Shown: in pieces, positions 43,151-55,569 of the stretch
How positions within the stretch are numbered: the first letter of the stretch is position 1
How the letters are laid out: the number at the start of each line of letters is the position of its first letter
Source of the DNA: Diploptera punctata
Taxonomy: Eukaryota; Arthropoda; Insecta; Blattodea; Blaberidae
Reading direction: 5' to 3'
DNA length: 64,000 nucleotides
Assembly (NCBI GenBank): GCA_030220185.1
Contig: JASPKZ010009651.1
Location: 62,001-126,000, forward strand
Program-made: the position numbers and the translations under genes
Notes under the pieces: model-generated
The model's input: only the letters and a program-made list of their open reading frames with translations
Told to the model about the DNA's origin: nothing
Database searches by the model: none

Positions 43151-45574
43151 GTCGTAAATCTAATAATATTTGTTGAATTCTAATGTTTTAGATACCTTAA
43201 ATGTATCCTAAAATTTAACTGTAAGCTATGGTTAATACGTAAAAGTATTAAAATTATTGTACACAACATAATAATTGATGAATTAAAATTTCCCTTTGAT
43301 TTGCAAGTTATCTGTACATAACTAATAACATATTAACGACATTCTTTGTAAAGTGATTATTTTTCCCGCTAAAGTCCTGTGACTGACTTACGTCGTCTCA
43401 TTTATACCGCTAATACGCATGACGCACTCCACTGAGGATTAACATAAACATGGTTTAAAAAATATTGTAAAAGCTTGCTCAGTTGTTCCATCAAATAATG
43501 ATTAGCCTTTCTTCTGTGTCAATTTGAGCTAACAGGCAATCAATAAACTTGAATGTGCTCGGAAAACCGTTTATTAAATGAAGCACCATGCATTTTGATT
43601 TTTTTTTTAAATTATACCTTCAAAGAGCAAAGTGAGATCCAAGCACCTCATTGGAGCAATAAGCAGATCTAAATATTAACTGCAATTTCCTGGTTTAGAC
43701 GGAAAGTGAGAGAAGTTCGGAACAAATTATTTTATCTTTCGTCAGGTTATGTGGCACATGGCAAGCATGCAGTAGATGTTTGCTTACGAAAAGTGTTTTC
43801 CGAATATTGGAGCTTATTCCAAACCTTATAGTAAATACATATATATATTCTTTTGTGGTGGAGTAGGTTCACTTATAGGTAATTCCATGCATTGAAAAAT
43901 GTGACACTACTTACTTCCATATTTGTATTCAACATTAAATGGAACTTCTTTGAAACGTACCGTAAAACGAGGGTTGTACAATCCATTTCCTTTAGTTTAT
44001 GTTATTTCCCCATCTCATTTTTACACTTCGGATAAACCTTACAACCTGTGACGCGACTTTTTTTAATTCCTTCATAAACGTTTGTAAAATTTTGCTCTTA
44101 GGGTTTCACTATATCCTAATAATACTACATTAGTTATGTACCGTTTAATTATATTAGCCTTACAATTACTAGTTCGTATATCATGTATTTTAGTGACTAA
44201 AGACAGAAATTTTGAATAAGTGGGTAAATTCAAAGAACAAATAAGAATGAGGTGCACAAAAATATAAATACAGGCTATACTCCAGAAAAGCATGCTATTA
44301 TGTATTACAGAGACTCTTGTAATCCAAATGTCTGATAATAAAAGAATGATTGAGAAATTAAATGACATGAAAGGGAGAGAAGGGACAATGGAGAGTGTTG
44401 GTGGAATATAATTAGTGAGACGGGAGAATTCCGAGAAATCTCGGTATGAAATTCCTTCTGGAATCGCCAGGTTTTGAAACTGGGATCGTAGTCGGTGCAG
44501 ACGCGCATGCCAGCCACGGGAATATCAAGACGGTTATACCTAGCTTACAACTCATGAGCCGCCACTGATATTTGTTGTAAAATGAATAAAAAAAACCTAT
44601 ATGAGAGAGAAGTGTGTACCAATTTTAGGTAAGTTAATACTCTCGAGTTAGTCGATCACTTCCTTCCATAATAAATGGTATTTTCAAGATACTGTATATC
44701 AGATTTTGTTATTATTGTTAATTTTAAAACCGAAAGAAAAAGTATACGATGCATGGATGAAATCTGATAGCTCTCAAAATGAAAAATTTTCTTCCCTCTC
44801 CTTCTCTCCCTGAATGGATTTAGTAATTCAAAACCGAAGCTGGTCTGACATTCATTTCTTTACAAGCAGGTCCATGATGTATTACAGCGCCGCTTAGCGA
44901 CGACGCGACAAATCATATCGTGACGTACTACACGACTAGGATCTCTGCCAAAGCACGGAGTTTTCATCTCTCGAAATAACAAAAAAAGAAGTAGGGCATG
45001 CAAAAGCTTTATCTACCGTCCAGGGATTTTAGAATTTGCAAACATGGTCTTGCGTACTACGGAAAAGCATGGTAATTGCCACCAAAGGACATAACATTTT
45101 CAACTGTACTTTAATATGGTCATGAATGGAGAAAATGACACAGTTAAAACTACAGTTAAACAAGACGTTATGAGGAAGCCTGTTTATCTTTAACGTTCCG
45201 AGCCAACTAAAACAACAAAATAAGCTACAGTTATGAGGTCGATCAGAGAAATAGCGAGAACATTCACGAATCTCATGTATTTCAAGTTTTTTTTTATTGA
45301 AGCGACGTTATTATTAAACGGGCTAATTACTGTGCATTTCAGAAACTGTAGAATTTTATGATCTCAATGTTATTTAATTTGTTTTGATATTTATTTTATT
45401 TTCCTTTTACTTGTTCCATGATTGCACGAAATCAGGATGATTTAAGGGCATATATGATGGAAACTCAATTGTTTTTTTCAAATTCCCATTACCGGTATAT
45501 AAATATATCTCCATGCTATCACACGAAAGAACAATATAATTTATATAATCATCATCGAGAAAAATACTCCATGG
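43151..45574. other. Unassigned DNA
   Basis: About 2.4 kb with no recognised gene or repeat copy. Confidence 0.5.
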
Positions 45575-45892
45575 CGCGTCAGGCCTACCAGCCAGCTGCT
45601 GTCCTAACATCTACATGCGTTTATCAAAGAGGTAGATGATCATACAGCCAGCGCAGGGGTGACATGTGGTCAGCATGTCGGGTCCTCCAGCCGTTATAGC
45701 TGGTTTTCTCAACCTGAAGCTGCTACGTATTGCAGATACCCAAATTTCTCACGATACTTGGTGGGCACCGATCATACCGGCCGACATTTCGTGAGAAAAT
45801 TTCATATCCCATGAAGACACGAACCAGCTCAAGTCCCGTAGCTCTGCGCCAATGTATCTTGCCTCAACCACTAGACTACGGGCCATCATCAA
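45575..45892 (-). mobile_element. SINE-4, copy 2
   Basis: Shares AGGGGTGACATGTGGTCAGC, GCTGCTACGTATTGCAG, GGTGGGCACCGATC and ACGAACCAGCTCAAGTCCCG with the copy at 33.2 kb, in the same order. The tRNA-like head is at the right end (CCACTAGACTACGGGCC). Confidence 0.85.
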
Positions 45893-46004
45893 GGATTCCG
45901 GAATAAAGTCTAGTGGCCTGTTCCAGTCTCATTATTCATCCAGTAGGGCCTATTATTTCAAGTGGTCGAGATTGGCTTCATTTCTCAACTGGGCGGTATT
46001 TTAT

Positions 46005-46375
46005 TAATATTACATTGATCCGTAACTCCACCATGGCCGGTCCCAAGCCCGGATGAGAAAGGAGGAAGGGGAGGAGTAACAACCTCGTAAAAAACCAGGG
46101 TTTAGTTGGCTCCAACTGATAGTACTGTGTAAGGGCCCCTAGCCAGGGTTACGGTGAAGACCTCAACAGCAGAGTCGGCGCATAAGGAGTCCTTCAACAC
46201 GGCGGATCTGGTGGAAGAGGCAACCCTATCTCTAAAGGAAATAGAGAAATGCTGCCTTGCGGTGAAGAGGGATCTTCAATGGCTATGGGAGGAAACTCCA
46301 GACTGAAATTTTCCTGGTCATCGAGGTTGGGGGTTTATGCTGTGGGCCAGCTTCCCACACATTAGAAAAAAAAAA
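46005..46375 (+). repeat. GC-richer segment ending in an A run
   Basis: Begins near CCACCATGGCCGGTCCCAAG and ends CTTCCCACACATTAG followed by about ten A. Composition is unlike its flanks. It may be a LINE 5' fragment or an unassigned retroposed sequence; one copy in the window, so the family is unproven. Confidence 0.5.
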
Positions 46376-46449
46376 CACAAAATGCTAAAATGCCAAATCG
46401 TATATTGATCTTTGTTTAGTCATTCTTCCATTCGTTTCTCTTATTTCAT

Positions 46450-46800
46450 TTTTTTTTTCGAAAAATGGGTTCAACTTTAAGTTCTGATAATATTCCAGGG
46501 TTTGTTTTATGACCTTGACATTATGTTTTGTAGTTCTCTCATGAATTTCACGTTTGCTGCCGTTATGTGAGATTCATATATTTTTATTTTCATAGCCTAT
46601 GTTTCACATCCATATAATATGTGTAGGCTGAGTGTTGTAGATTTTTTGTTCTTTACTTGGGATGGTTTTAATATGCCACTTCTAATTCCTGTTATTTGTA
46701 AAACATCTGGTTTTGTGAGTAATCTCCATCCCATTCCCGAGTAACATTGAACATCCTAAATTGTTAAATATATTTATCTTTTCTACACTGACTTTTGCTG
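46450..46800 (-). pseudogene. Decayed LINE C-terminal stretch
   Basis: The minus strand near 46640-46560 reads HILYGCET then, after a stop, MKIKIYESHITAANVKFMRE. The LYGCET block identifies a non-LTR ORF2 post-palm region. Family unclear. Confidence 0.55.
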
Positions 46801-46805
46801 TTTAG

Positions 46806-47060
46806 TGGCCTCGTTACATGCCCCTCTTTCATTCCCCGTTCGTGCCATATGTCTTGCCCAATACAGTATACGAGACTTAACTGTTATTATATCTTATTTC
46901 CTATAAAGATCATGTAGATCACTGGTATGTAGTCTTCTCCATTCGCTTGTCTGTTTTTCTCTCTTCGGTCCAAAAATGTTCCTAAAGACTGTATTCTCAA
47001 ATAGCCTACTCGTAACCTTTTCTCCTCCCTTAAAGTAAGAGTCCATGTTTCGCATCCGTT
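46806..47060 (-). pseudogene. LINE-A internal fragment
   Basis: The minus strand matches the LINE-A region from LREE through ENKV, GPKR and WRRLH to the HMARTGNER equivalent, with indels. Both its 5' and 3' parts and the tail are absent. Confidence 0.75.
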
Positions 47061-47796
47061 ATCATGTTAGATAAATAATTTCCTTATACTGACGTGGTTA
47101 AAAATTTAGGACTTCACTTAAATAAATTCCTTATACCTAAGTCGTTAAAAACTTGGGACTTAACTTAGATTCTAATTTAAATTGGAATACCCAAATAAAA
47201 CAAACCTCTGAAAAAGATCTTCTCCATAATGCATTCCTTAAAGCTCTTAAAGAATTTTAATTCATACCTTTGTGATGCCGCATTTTGACAATATTTTGAT
47301 GATATACTTACTGACATAAGTGGCGGATTGTCGGACAAACTGTAGCGGTTCCATAATATGTGTATCAGATTCATATTTATTCCCAATTATTTATCATCTC
47401 GTTTCCAGTATCTTTCCTCAAACCATAACTTAAACACGCGCTCACAACATGGTCTCTTGCGTAATATACCGCAACATAGGACATCACGTCACTTCATGTC
47501 ATATACTATCTTCACTTCTCGTAACTGGAATTCCCTACCACAAGAAATAAAGGGCTGCCGGACATTGGCATTTTTTAAAATAAGTCTAAATTTATACTTA
47601 CTCTAACCTCGACTTCACCATTACATATATTAATTGGTGTCTCTCGTATAATTTATCATATTTATACTATTATTATTAATTTATTATTGTTATTATTATT
47701 ATTATTAATAATATTATTACCGTAAGTATTATTAATGTTGTTATCGTATAAAATGTTTTTTATACATGAAATTTACATTGCAACAGTTAATATATA

Positions 47797-49532
47797 CAGT
47801 ATGTCAATTTGGTATTCATACATAGGCATTTTTATTAATAAAAATCCAATTTTCAGAAAGTTTTTAAAAGTAAGGAAAACATATTTATTGTGGTTTGAAG
47901 GAAACACCAAGTTATATCTAAATATGTAGTTCAAAACTTAATTATAAAATAAACATAATTTATAAAAATAAATAATCTTTATTACACCCAAATACAAGCA
48001 AATTTGCTATTCATACACTAAAGAAAACACTGCAGTGTATTTGCTTGTCTAACTTGCTTAAACATTAATGCAACATTAATGCAACATGAATACTCTAAGT
48101 TGTGCATTTGTTTACATCTGCCTACTGTACTGGTTGTGTACACTGGCAGTCAGTCGCCTCCAAAATAGGTAAATGTAAAGAACTCAGTTCTGATCTCACG
48201 GATACAATTGTAAATCTTGCACTTAAGGGATATTCTTTAAGAAAAAAATAGGGCGACTATTAGGCAAATGTCATGCAACAGTACAGTATATACTAAATAA
48301 ATTCAAGTATAAAGGTTCAGTAGAGAATGTTCCGAGAAAACTTAAACAAAAAAAGTTAAGTGAAAAGGAGGAGAGAACCATTGTTAGACAAGTGAAATTC
48401 AAACCCCAGAATTAGTGCCCCAAATTTGCGGTCTAACCTAGAAGTTTCTACTGGTAAAAATGTATGTACTGAGACTGTTCGGAAGGTGTTACGCAGAAAT
48501 GGCTATCATGGAAGAATGACTAGAAAAAGGCCGTATGTAAGTAAGAAGAACCGTGTTGTAAGACTACAGTTTTCAAAAGAACATGTAAATAAGGGGCAGG
48601 CATTTTGGAATAATGTTCTCTGGTCTGATCAGACTAAAATCAACGTGTTCGGTTCAGATGGCGTTCATAGAGTCAGGAGAAAAGCCAATGCGGATAATGA
48701 TGTGACCAATACAACACCTACAGTAAAACATGGGGGTGGGTCTATAATGTTGTGGGGGTGTATGTCGGCAAAAGGGGTTGGCAATATACAGTTCATTGAC
48801 AATGTTATGGACAAATTTGTGTATAACGACATTTTTCGTAAGAATGTTAAACAAAGTGCAGCAAAATTGGATATGCTCCCTAAGTACATGCTCCAACAAG
48901 ATAACGACCCCAAACATACGGCGGACTTAAATAAGACTTGGTTGATATGGAACGTGCCAAAGCAATTGAAAACCCCTCCTCAATCTGCTGACTTAAACCC
49001 TATAGAACATTTATGGGAGAAGTTTAATTCCTACTTTATTTTTAATTTTAGGGTGGGGATATCAACCTGAGTTTTTGAAACCTAGGGTCCACAGCAGAAA
49101 TCCTTCTTCCAAAGAAGAATTGAAGAAGGTGGTTACTGAAGAATGGTGCAAAATCAGTCCTCAGATATGTGATAGGCTTGTTAGATCCGTGCAGCGTAGA
49201 TGTCAAGCTGTTATTAAAGCTAAAGGTTACCCTACAAAGTATTAAGGACAGTTCATTTTTTTCCTTTCATTTTTTCCTGTCATTTTTTTATTTTTTTCCC
49301 CCATTCTGACTGTATGAATAGAAAAGTGACTATACAATTTACAACTTTTAAAGTTTTTTAATATATCATACGTTAAATGTTTATAGAATTTGTTGATTTG
49401 TATATATTATGTAAATAAGTGTACCTTAAAATGTTTAGTTAATGACAAAATATAATTTCAATATTCTGAGAATAAAAATTGCGCTATTTCATTTATAAAA
49501 TCTAAGTGTATGAATAACAAATTGACATACTG
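47797..49532 (+). mobile_element. Tc1-like transposon with IR/DR ends, complete length
   Basis: The outer 26-bp TIR begins CAGTATGTCAATTTG at both ends with 25 of 26 identical. TA is duplicated outside (47795-47796 and 49533-49534). A second, inner copy of the TIR core (CTATTCATACA) lies about 200 bp inside each end (near 48009 and 49311), the IR/DR layout of some Tc1-like families. Length 1,736 bp, normal for the group. The transposase is broken. Confidence 0.93.
48165..49245 (+). pseudogene. Tc1-like transposase, DD34E, frameshifted
   Basis: It would bind the TIRs and cut and paste the element. The probable start reads ATA at 48165 where the reading needs ATG. An HTH part follows (KELSSDLTDTIVNLALKGYS, IGRLLGKCHATVQYIL), then the catalytic frame 48426-49070: VLWSDQTKINVFGSDG (first Asp), VKHGGGSIMLWGCM, LQQDNDPKHTAD (second Asp) and SADLNPIEHLWE (Glu, 34 residues after the second Asp). 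The C-terminus continues in another frame (SSKEELKKVVTEEWCKI) to 49245. Breaks occur near 48245, 48395 and 49030-49060, but all three catalytic residues are intact. Confidence 0.92.
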
Positions 49533-49659
49533 TATATTTAACTCTTTATAATTGGTATAGTATAGGGGCCTATATCTATATTGTAAAATATTGATTTGTG
49601 TTGTGCTGGTGGGTGGGCGAGAAGGCCTCATGGCCTTAAGTCTGCCAGAATAAATAAAA

Positions 49660-49695
<36 letters not shown>

Positions 49696-49884
49696 TTTTG
49701 AGAATAACGGTTTTATATATGTCAGTTTTAACGTTTTTTTTTGACAGAAGTTGGCAAGAAAGAATCCCACTGATAATTATTATAGTAGTACCGGTATTCC
49801 AGAATTGAGCCTATATTTAAATTCTTTTTGGATCTTATTCTTTTATATATATATGTATATAGGCCTAGGCCTATATGTTCTCCG

Positions 49885-50183
49885 CTGTGGTCTCGAGGTA
49901 GCGTGCTGCCTTGTAACGCAGCGGGCTCGAGTTCGATTCCCGGTCCGGACAGGCTACTGGGCAAGGTTTTTTCGGGGTTTTTCCTCACCTGTAAGACAAA
50001 TGTCAGGAAGCTTAGGGCCCAACGGTCCCCGAAAATCATCCGGCCATCATCATCCTTTACCGGTGTGGAAAGCAACGGGAAGCTACCACACCTATAATTC
50101 CCTAGTAAAGCTCCAAAGCATACATGAAAATGCTATGATTGCAGTGAAAGACTTATCCTCGGGAAGAATTTCTATGATGGCTT

Positions 50184-50185
<2 letters not shown>
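49885..50185 (+). mobile_element. SINE-1, tail type a, full length
   Basis: Head GTGGTCTCGAGGTAGCGTGC with B box GTTCGATTCCCGG, body TTTTTCCTCACCTGTAAGAC, tail with ACCGGTGTGGAAAGCAACGG and CCTCGGGAAGAATTTC. It is followed immediately by a (TA)n array. Confidence 0.93.

Positions 50186-50186
<1 letters not shown>

Positions 50187-50231
<45 letters not shown>
50187..50231 (+). repeat. (TA)n microsatellite
   Basis: About 22 TA units between SINE-1 and the CR1-like copy. Confidence 0.95.
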
Positions 50232-50233
<2 letters not shown>

Positions 50234-50257
50234 CTATTTAAGATCCTACATACCTCG

Positions 50258-50806
50258 ATTCCCAATTATTTATCATCCCGTTTCCAGTATCTATCCTCAA
50301 CCATAACTTAAACACAAGATCACAACATAGTCTCTTACTTAATATACTGCAACATAGGACATCACATCACTCCATGTCATATACCATCTTCACTTCTCGC
50401 AACTGGAATTCCCTACCACAAGAAATAAGGGGCTGCCGGACATTGGCATCTTTTAAAAGAAATCTAAATTTATATTTGCTCTAAACTCGACTTCATTATT
50501 ATCCAGTGTAAGATATATATATTAATTGGTGTTTCCCGTATAATGTATCATATTTATATTATTATTATTATTATTACTATTTTATTATTATCGTATCATT
50601 ATTGTTATTACCCTATGAAATGTTGTTTGTACATGACATTTACATTGCTACATTTATTGTATCTTTAACTGTTTATAATTAGTACAGTGTATATCTATAA
50701 TTGTCGAATATTATTTGTATTTGTGCTGGTTGAGTGGAAGAGAGGGCCTTATGGCCTTAACTCTGCCAGAATAAATAAAGTATTATTATTATTATTATTA
50801 TTATAT
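50258..50806 (+). mobile_element. CR1-like LINE 3' part, uninterrupted copy
   Basis: Encodes IPNYLSSRFQYLSSTITLNT, SRNWNSLPQEIRGCRTLASF and LNLYLL, then a stop and a 3' UTR. It ends GAGAGGGCCTTATGGCCTTA, CTGCCAGAATAAATAAAG and an ATT tail. It gives the empty-site reference for the Tc1 insertion at 47.8 kb. Confidence 0.88.
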
Positions 50807-51890
50807 ATGTGTGTGTGTGTGTTATTGCACTAGTGGCAGCAATTTGTTTTTTCAGAACCAAACTCGGATAGGAATCAAAGAAGTAAGGTGGAGTTCATTA
50901 TCCAGCAAAATAGTACTCTTAGAAATAAGGGTATACCTGAAGTGAAAATTCTTCAGCGGCCGCCGTTTTCGATTTTTCGCAACGAAACTAGATATACGCC
51001 ATTGAAATATGAGAACGCTATTCTCCAAAACTCAGTGAAATCCAACGATTACTTGAAAGCCGTAATTTATAAATCGCTCGAGCATTTATTAATTGTATCT
51101 TCTTGAAAAAACCTGTATACATAGGCCTACTATTTAATTAACATCAGACAATAAATTCTATTTTAAAATAATGAATTCGCTTAGTTTACGCAATTCCTGC
51201 GTGACGAACTTTCCTTTCTTCTTTAAAAGATTCAATTTTTATACTGTTAAAGTAATTTAAAGATAAGATGTAAAATATATTCCTGCATCTAAAAAATTAA
51301 ATTATACTCTTGCATACAGAAAGTTAAATCGCGCTGCAAATATTAATATCTTAGCCGACGTCTCAAAAAGACATTCTCACGAAAAAGAATCACAAAGAAA
51401 CAAAAGCGGAAGGAAAAATAACATCCATTAGCATAAAACCTCTATTTGCTAATAGACAATATAAAAGAAAAGAACAATACAAGACTCAATTCCTTCTTTT
51501 CTAAGTTTTTTTTTGTACCCCTTCTAATCTAAATCTGCTATTTCTTTCAGAAGACAACTGCAGCGAACTCTAACGATAAAAAAAGGCTGTCGTCAGCACA
51601 AACACGGACAGTCTTTTGTCTTTCGTAGTGACTGCTCTTCAACAGCTGAACATCACAACAAAAATTCTACCATTAAAAGTACAGTATTTATTTCTTGTAT
51701 TTTAATATGATAGGGAAATCCGGATCAATAGAAAACAAAGTAAAAAAAATTCTTACACTATCAATATGGTCCCTCCTTTCTATAATATGGTTTTCAACTT
51801 TTCAGTTATACTGGAAATTTATTTAATTTTCACCTAATGATGGCATATTTCACCTTATTTACAATGTATAACTAGCTGTTCCTCTTATAT
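50807..51890. other. Unassigned DNA
   Basis: A short (GT)n run near 50812. A block near 51180-51210 resembles, in inverse, the 23.2-kb repeat (TTTACGCAATTCCTGCGTGA). Nothing else. Confidence 0.45.
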
Positions 51891-52668
51891 TACATTTTTG
51901 CGCGGTAGTGCGCTTTATAGTACTTAAAGCAATGACGAACATGGTTGAAAGTTCAACTTCCTACATTTCGGAGTTCCCAACCTAAGTAACTATACTGTAA
52001 TAAAAAAAACAAGTTAAAATATACCTTCTTAGGTGAAATCCGTCGTCCTCAACTTATAAAATCTGCAATCTTTATGCCTGTAGGCCTTTCAGAACATCCG
52101 TTCCATCTTCAGCAGGTCACTCTTCGCTACAACATCCAATATGATGGTTGATGCTGCTGGTCCTAATGTCGCTTTGTTGTGATACTATAATATCACATAT
52201 TACAAAACGCGTGTGGGAAATAATACCACTGCTCTCTATGTATAATAAATACGATATACATTCTAACAAAAAATATCCAAAAGATAGTGTTAATATACAT
52301 TATAAGAACAAATCACTGAATTTTAAATTAACTGAACGTTATTTGAAACAATATGAAACAAATACGTACTTGCCGCCATTTTAACACTAATATTGGTCTC
52401 ACGGCCTCCTGTTGTTTCAACTAGTAAACATTGCCCACACTGTTAACGTTAGTCAATTGTTTATAATGTACCCAAGTATTTCTAACAAACATGCTATTAA
52501 TTTACTATTATTTATTATTTTGAAAACACCATCGCGCAAAAAATAATGTACAACGCACGTTTGTAAAGTGTTTTACAGAATCTCGAAATTAAAAACCTCA
52601 CTATCGCTCATTTTTAAAACATTTTCCTCCATTCTGTAAAAATCACTTCCTAACCTCGCATCGTAAAA
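51891..52668 (+). repeat. Single arm of the 19-kb inverted-repeat element
   Basis: Colinear with the left arm at 19.3 kb: TTTTTGCGCGGTAGTGCG, GAAAGTTCAACTTCCTACAT, CTCTCTATGTATAATA, TTTTGAAAACACCATCGCGC and CCTAACCTCGCATCGTAA. The segment 52008-52200 is absent from the other arms and includes CGTCGTCCTCAAC, related to the hairpin MITE at 22.9 kb. No second arm lies nearby. Confidence 0.85.
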
Positions 52669-53067
52669 CACTAATATTGTTATTATGTTTCTTCTGTCTG
52701 ATCTGGTTAATAGTGCAATTCTTACTATCAGTGTTGGCACCGTCATCTTATAACATTTCAAGTTTGTTGTCTGAAGAGTTCTTCTTGTGGTATCACACAT
52801 CATTTTAAATTTACCAAGTTTACAGTCTTTATCATGTTCCTTTTGAATTTGGTATCATACAATGTACATAATTAAATGTATTTATGTTGACCATTAATAT
52901 CATCTTTTTTTACTATTCCAAATCTTATAAGGACCTTTCCTTGAAAAGATATTGCTCTCATTTTAGATGTAGAAATTTTCAAACTAAAATGTTCTATGGG
53001 CTAATTTAATTTAATTTATATGCTTACAGTTGAATGTCATCATTTTAATTATTTTTAATATTCATCT
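52669..53067. other. Unassigned DNA
   Basis: Nothing recognised. Confidence 0.45.
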
Positions 53068-53368
53068 AATTAATATTTCTAGTGCCCTACTACTATAAAA
53101 TTTCCTAACATCCCATGTTCTTAGAAACATATCTCTCTAATTGACAACTTGGAATGTATTTCCGAAAGTGAGACTATTTTATCTCCAGAAAAAAATCACT
53201 CCAGTAGAACCCATGTGCGCGTTTCTTGACGATTGTATTTTTAATCGTTACTCTTTCGACTACTGTTCTGTTTCAGTCTTAGTTATCGCCTTTGACCTGT
53301 CCGGAAATCTTAGCATCGTCATATGTGCTCCAAGTAAGCAAATCGTCCTTTTATAAAGAAGGTAAAGA
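53068..53368 (-). pseudogene. LINE-A 5' fragment
   Basis: Matches the 5' UTR and first endonuclease codons of the 25-30 kb copy (complement of AATATTTCTAGTGCCCTACT through CTCCAGTAGAACCCATGTGC to GGTAAAGATAC). It has the 5' end but no 3' part, the reverse of ordinary truncation, so it was probably cut by a later deletion or rearrangement. Confidence 0.75.
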
Positions 53369-54640
53369 TACAATATGAGATTTTATTATATTTGTTTTAA
53401 ATATTGCATATACCAATGAAAAATGTACGGCCACATATGGTATAAAAATGATGTTAAATATGTTATTAAAATCACTGAGGTAAAATTATAAAATTGACGG
53501 TTAATGCGGGAAAAAGTCACAGAAAAGAGGTGGAAACTGAAAAAAAAAAAAAAAAAATTGCTCGCATTCAAAGAGCTTAACTAAAAATATATAAATAAAG
53601 AGCTACATAAACTGGGAAGTGAAGTACCTGGGCATGCTATTTAGTACACTATATGTTAGATTGTAAATGAAAGGCATAGTATATCAGGTGACTTCATACG
53701 TCGTCCTTTGTTAATGTATTTGTCTATCCTGAACTATTTGATAATATCATTCTTATCATTAAACCACTAATCATAACACTTCTGGAAATGGGTTCATCAA
53801 AATTTTATGTAATATATCATGCTACACCATCATTTATGCAAATATGAAGCATGAAGGTTCGTTACTATCTCAAGGCTGGATTTTTAATTTCCCTCTTCTT
53901 CCGATGGCCCGAGGATCTTCTTTCGTATGGTCAGTTTTCAAGCATGGGTTTTGGAATTTGCTCTGGAAATACCCTGTATATGCTTTCCATTTATACTGAA
54001 AATTATGTATAAACTGGGTAACTGATCCTAACTGAAGTTCTTGCAGGACATCTTAATTTCCTTTGTGGTCCCAACGGGAATCACATGCTGATGATATCAT
54101 GAACTTCATCGTGCTGGTTCAAATCCAATACAAGTCATTCTTAATTCTAAGTGCCCTACTTTCTTCTTATAGTCCTTACCTTCTTAAAGTTTTATAGTCT
54201 ATTTATTTACATATTTATTTTATATTATTTTAACTTTAAATTTTATAATGCGACAATAATAATATAATAACTATATATTTATTTATTTCTTTGTTGTAGA
54301 AATACAAAAAGAGTTGATATTTCAATTGTTTTGGTTCAGTTTTTCGCGCCGATTTCAAATGTTTAATTGCATTTCCTCAAGTGTTAACGGGTTTGTGGAT
54401 ATAAAGAAGTATTTGTTTTTTATATTGTCAAATTACAGTATGTTCTTCCGTATGTAATTGAAATTATGCCACAATAATTTCCTGTCTGAGGATCTCGAAA
54501 ATGGATGTCTTTCGCAATTTGCATGATTTGGAGAGAAACAACAACTATGAATACACTTCAAATATACACTTCTTTATCAAATCAGATATTTGGTATCAAA
54601 TTCTATACTGAAGTCTATCAGTCATATTCCCTGTAGCATA
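53369..54640. other. Unassigned AT-rich DNA
   Basis: Nothing recognised; an A17 run lies near 53540. Confidence 0.5.
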
Positions 54641-54644
54641 TATA

Positions 54645-54647
<3 letters not shown>

Positions 54648-54699
<52 letters not shown>
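54648..54699 (+). repeat. (TA)n microsatellite
   Basis: About 25 TA units directly beside the SINE-3 3' end. Confidence 0.95.
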
Positions 54700-54704
<5 letters not shown>

Positions 54705-54705
54705 G

Positions 54706-54952
54706 GTAATACTAGGATGATGAGGTAGGTAAATTTTGCTTAGAGGCCTCTTTATTAAGGCTTAAGGATCTTTTACGGGCCTGAAGATTTTCAGACTTGA
54801 GACCCACGGTTTATAGTCCCTCTCGAAGGACCTGCTCCTTGTATTTTTCCATCCTAAAAAATCTATCGATCCCGGCCGGGTTTAAATCTGCACCCTCGGG
54901 ACCAGAGGCAATGTACTCGTACATAACCACTAGTTCTCAGCGGCTGACAATT
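54706..54952 (-). mobile_element. SINE-3, 3'-truncated
   Basis: The minus-strand equivalent of 15.75 kb: head with ACTAGTGGTTATGTACG and ATTTAAACCCGG, body TTTTTAGGATGGAAAA and GTAAAAGATCCTTAAGCC (all minus-strand readings). It stops before the 3' part and abuts a TA array. Confidence 0.82.
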
Positions 54953-55569
54953 TTAGAATAATTCTGTACTTCAATTTTGAGTATTTTCTTACATTGTGTA
55001 CTCTACTCGATGGTGATAATTTATGTTGTTTGCTACTTATATTTTGTTTCTGGTTTTACATAGATGCGTTTAAAGTTACAGCGGGTGAAGTCATATTTCC
55101 TACATCTTTCGGTGTTAAAAAATTGGAAATTCTGTAAGAAATTCGAGTAATGAATGTTCTAATGAAGATGTAGACGAAATAATCTAGCAATCTAAGCCTC
55201 AAAACTCTCAAAGTAATAGAGAATATATTTCAATAATTGTGTTTTTAAATAATGATTTTACTGAGTTGTTTACTAAAAAATGACCTATAATGTTGGTTAT
55301 AATATCGAACGGGGAGGATTTTTCTCGATCTTCAACCATTTCTTTTATAAAATTGAGGCTAGACCTATTACAACCATAGATAAAATAATAATAAACAGTT
55401 TGATGTTTCATTTTTTCTTCACTAGGGCACATTCTTTCAATATTGCGAACCTATTTGAAGAGTCCCCACGACAGATAACAACAAATAATATTAGGCCTAT
55501 AACATAACCACATATTTCTGATTTGTTTTCAAACTTCGCCGTTTACATTAAATATATACATATTTTAAA
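54953..55569. other. Unassigned DNA
   Basis: Nothing recognised; TAGGCCTA at 55492-55499. Confidence 0.45.

Larger units (their letters stand above)
47075..49695 (+). mobile_element. CR1-like LINE 3' part, split by a Tc1-like element
   Basis: The plus strand encodes VVKNLGLNLDSNLNWNTQIK (47125-47185), then FIPNYLSSRFQYLSSNHNLN and NWNSLPQEIKGCRTLAFFK (47370-47580). The 3' UTR continues to 47796 and resumes at 49533, with GGTGGGTGGGCGAGAAGGCC, AATAAATAAA and an ATT tail at 49661-49694. The copy at 50.3 kb shows the uninterrupted site, confirming that 47797-49532 was inserted. A ~46-bp duplication lies at 47090-47160. Confidence 0.88.

Noticed and set aside
45407..45639. Overlapping 67- and 73-codon frames on opposite strands
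   Set aside because: Partly overlap SINE-4 and show no conserved pattern.
47075..47170. Promoter or satellite interpretation of the ~46-bp duplication
   Set aside because: The second unit is coding sequence of the CR1-like LINE, so a local duplication in the element is simpler.
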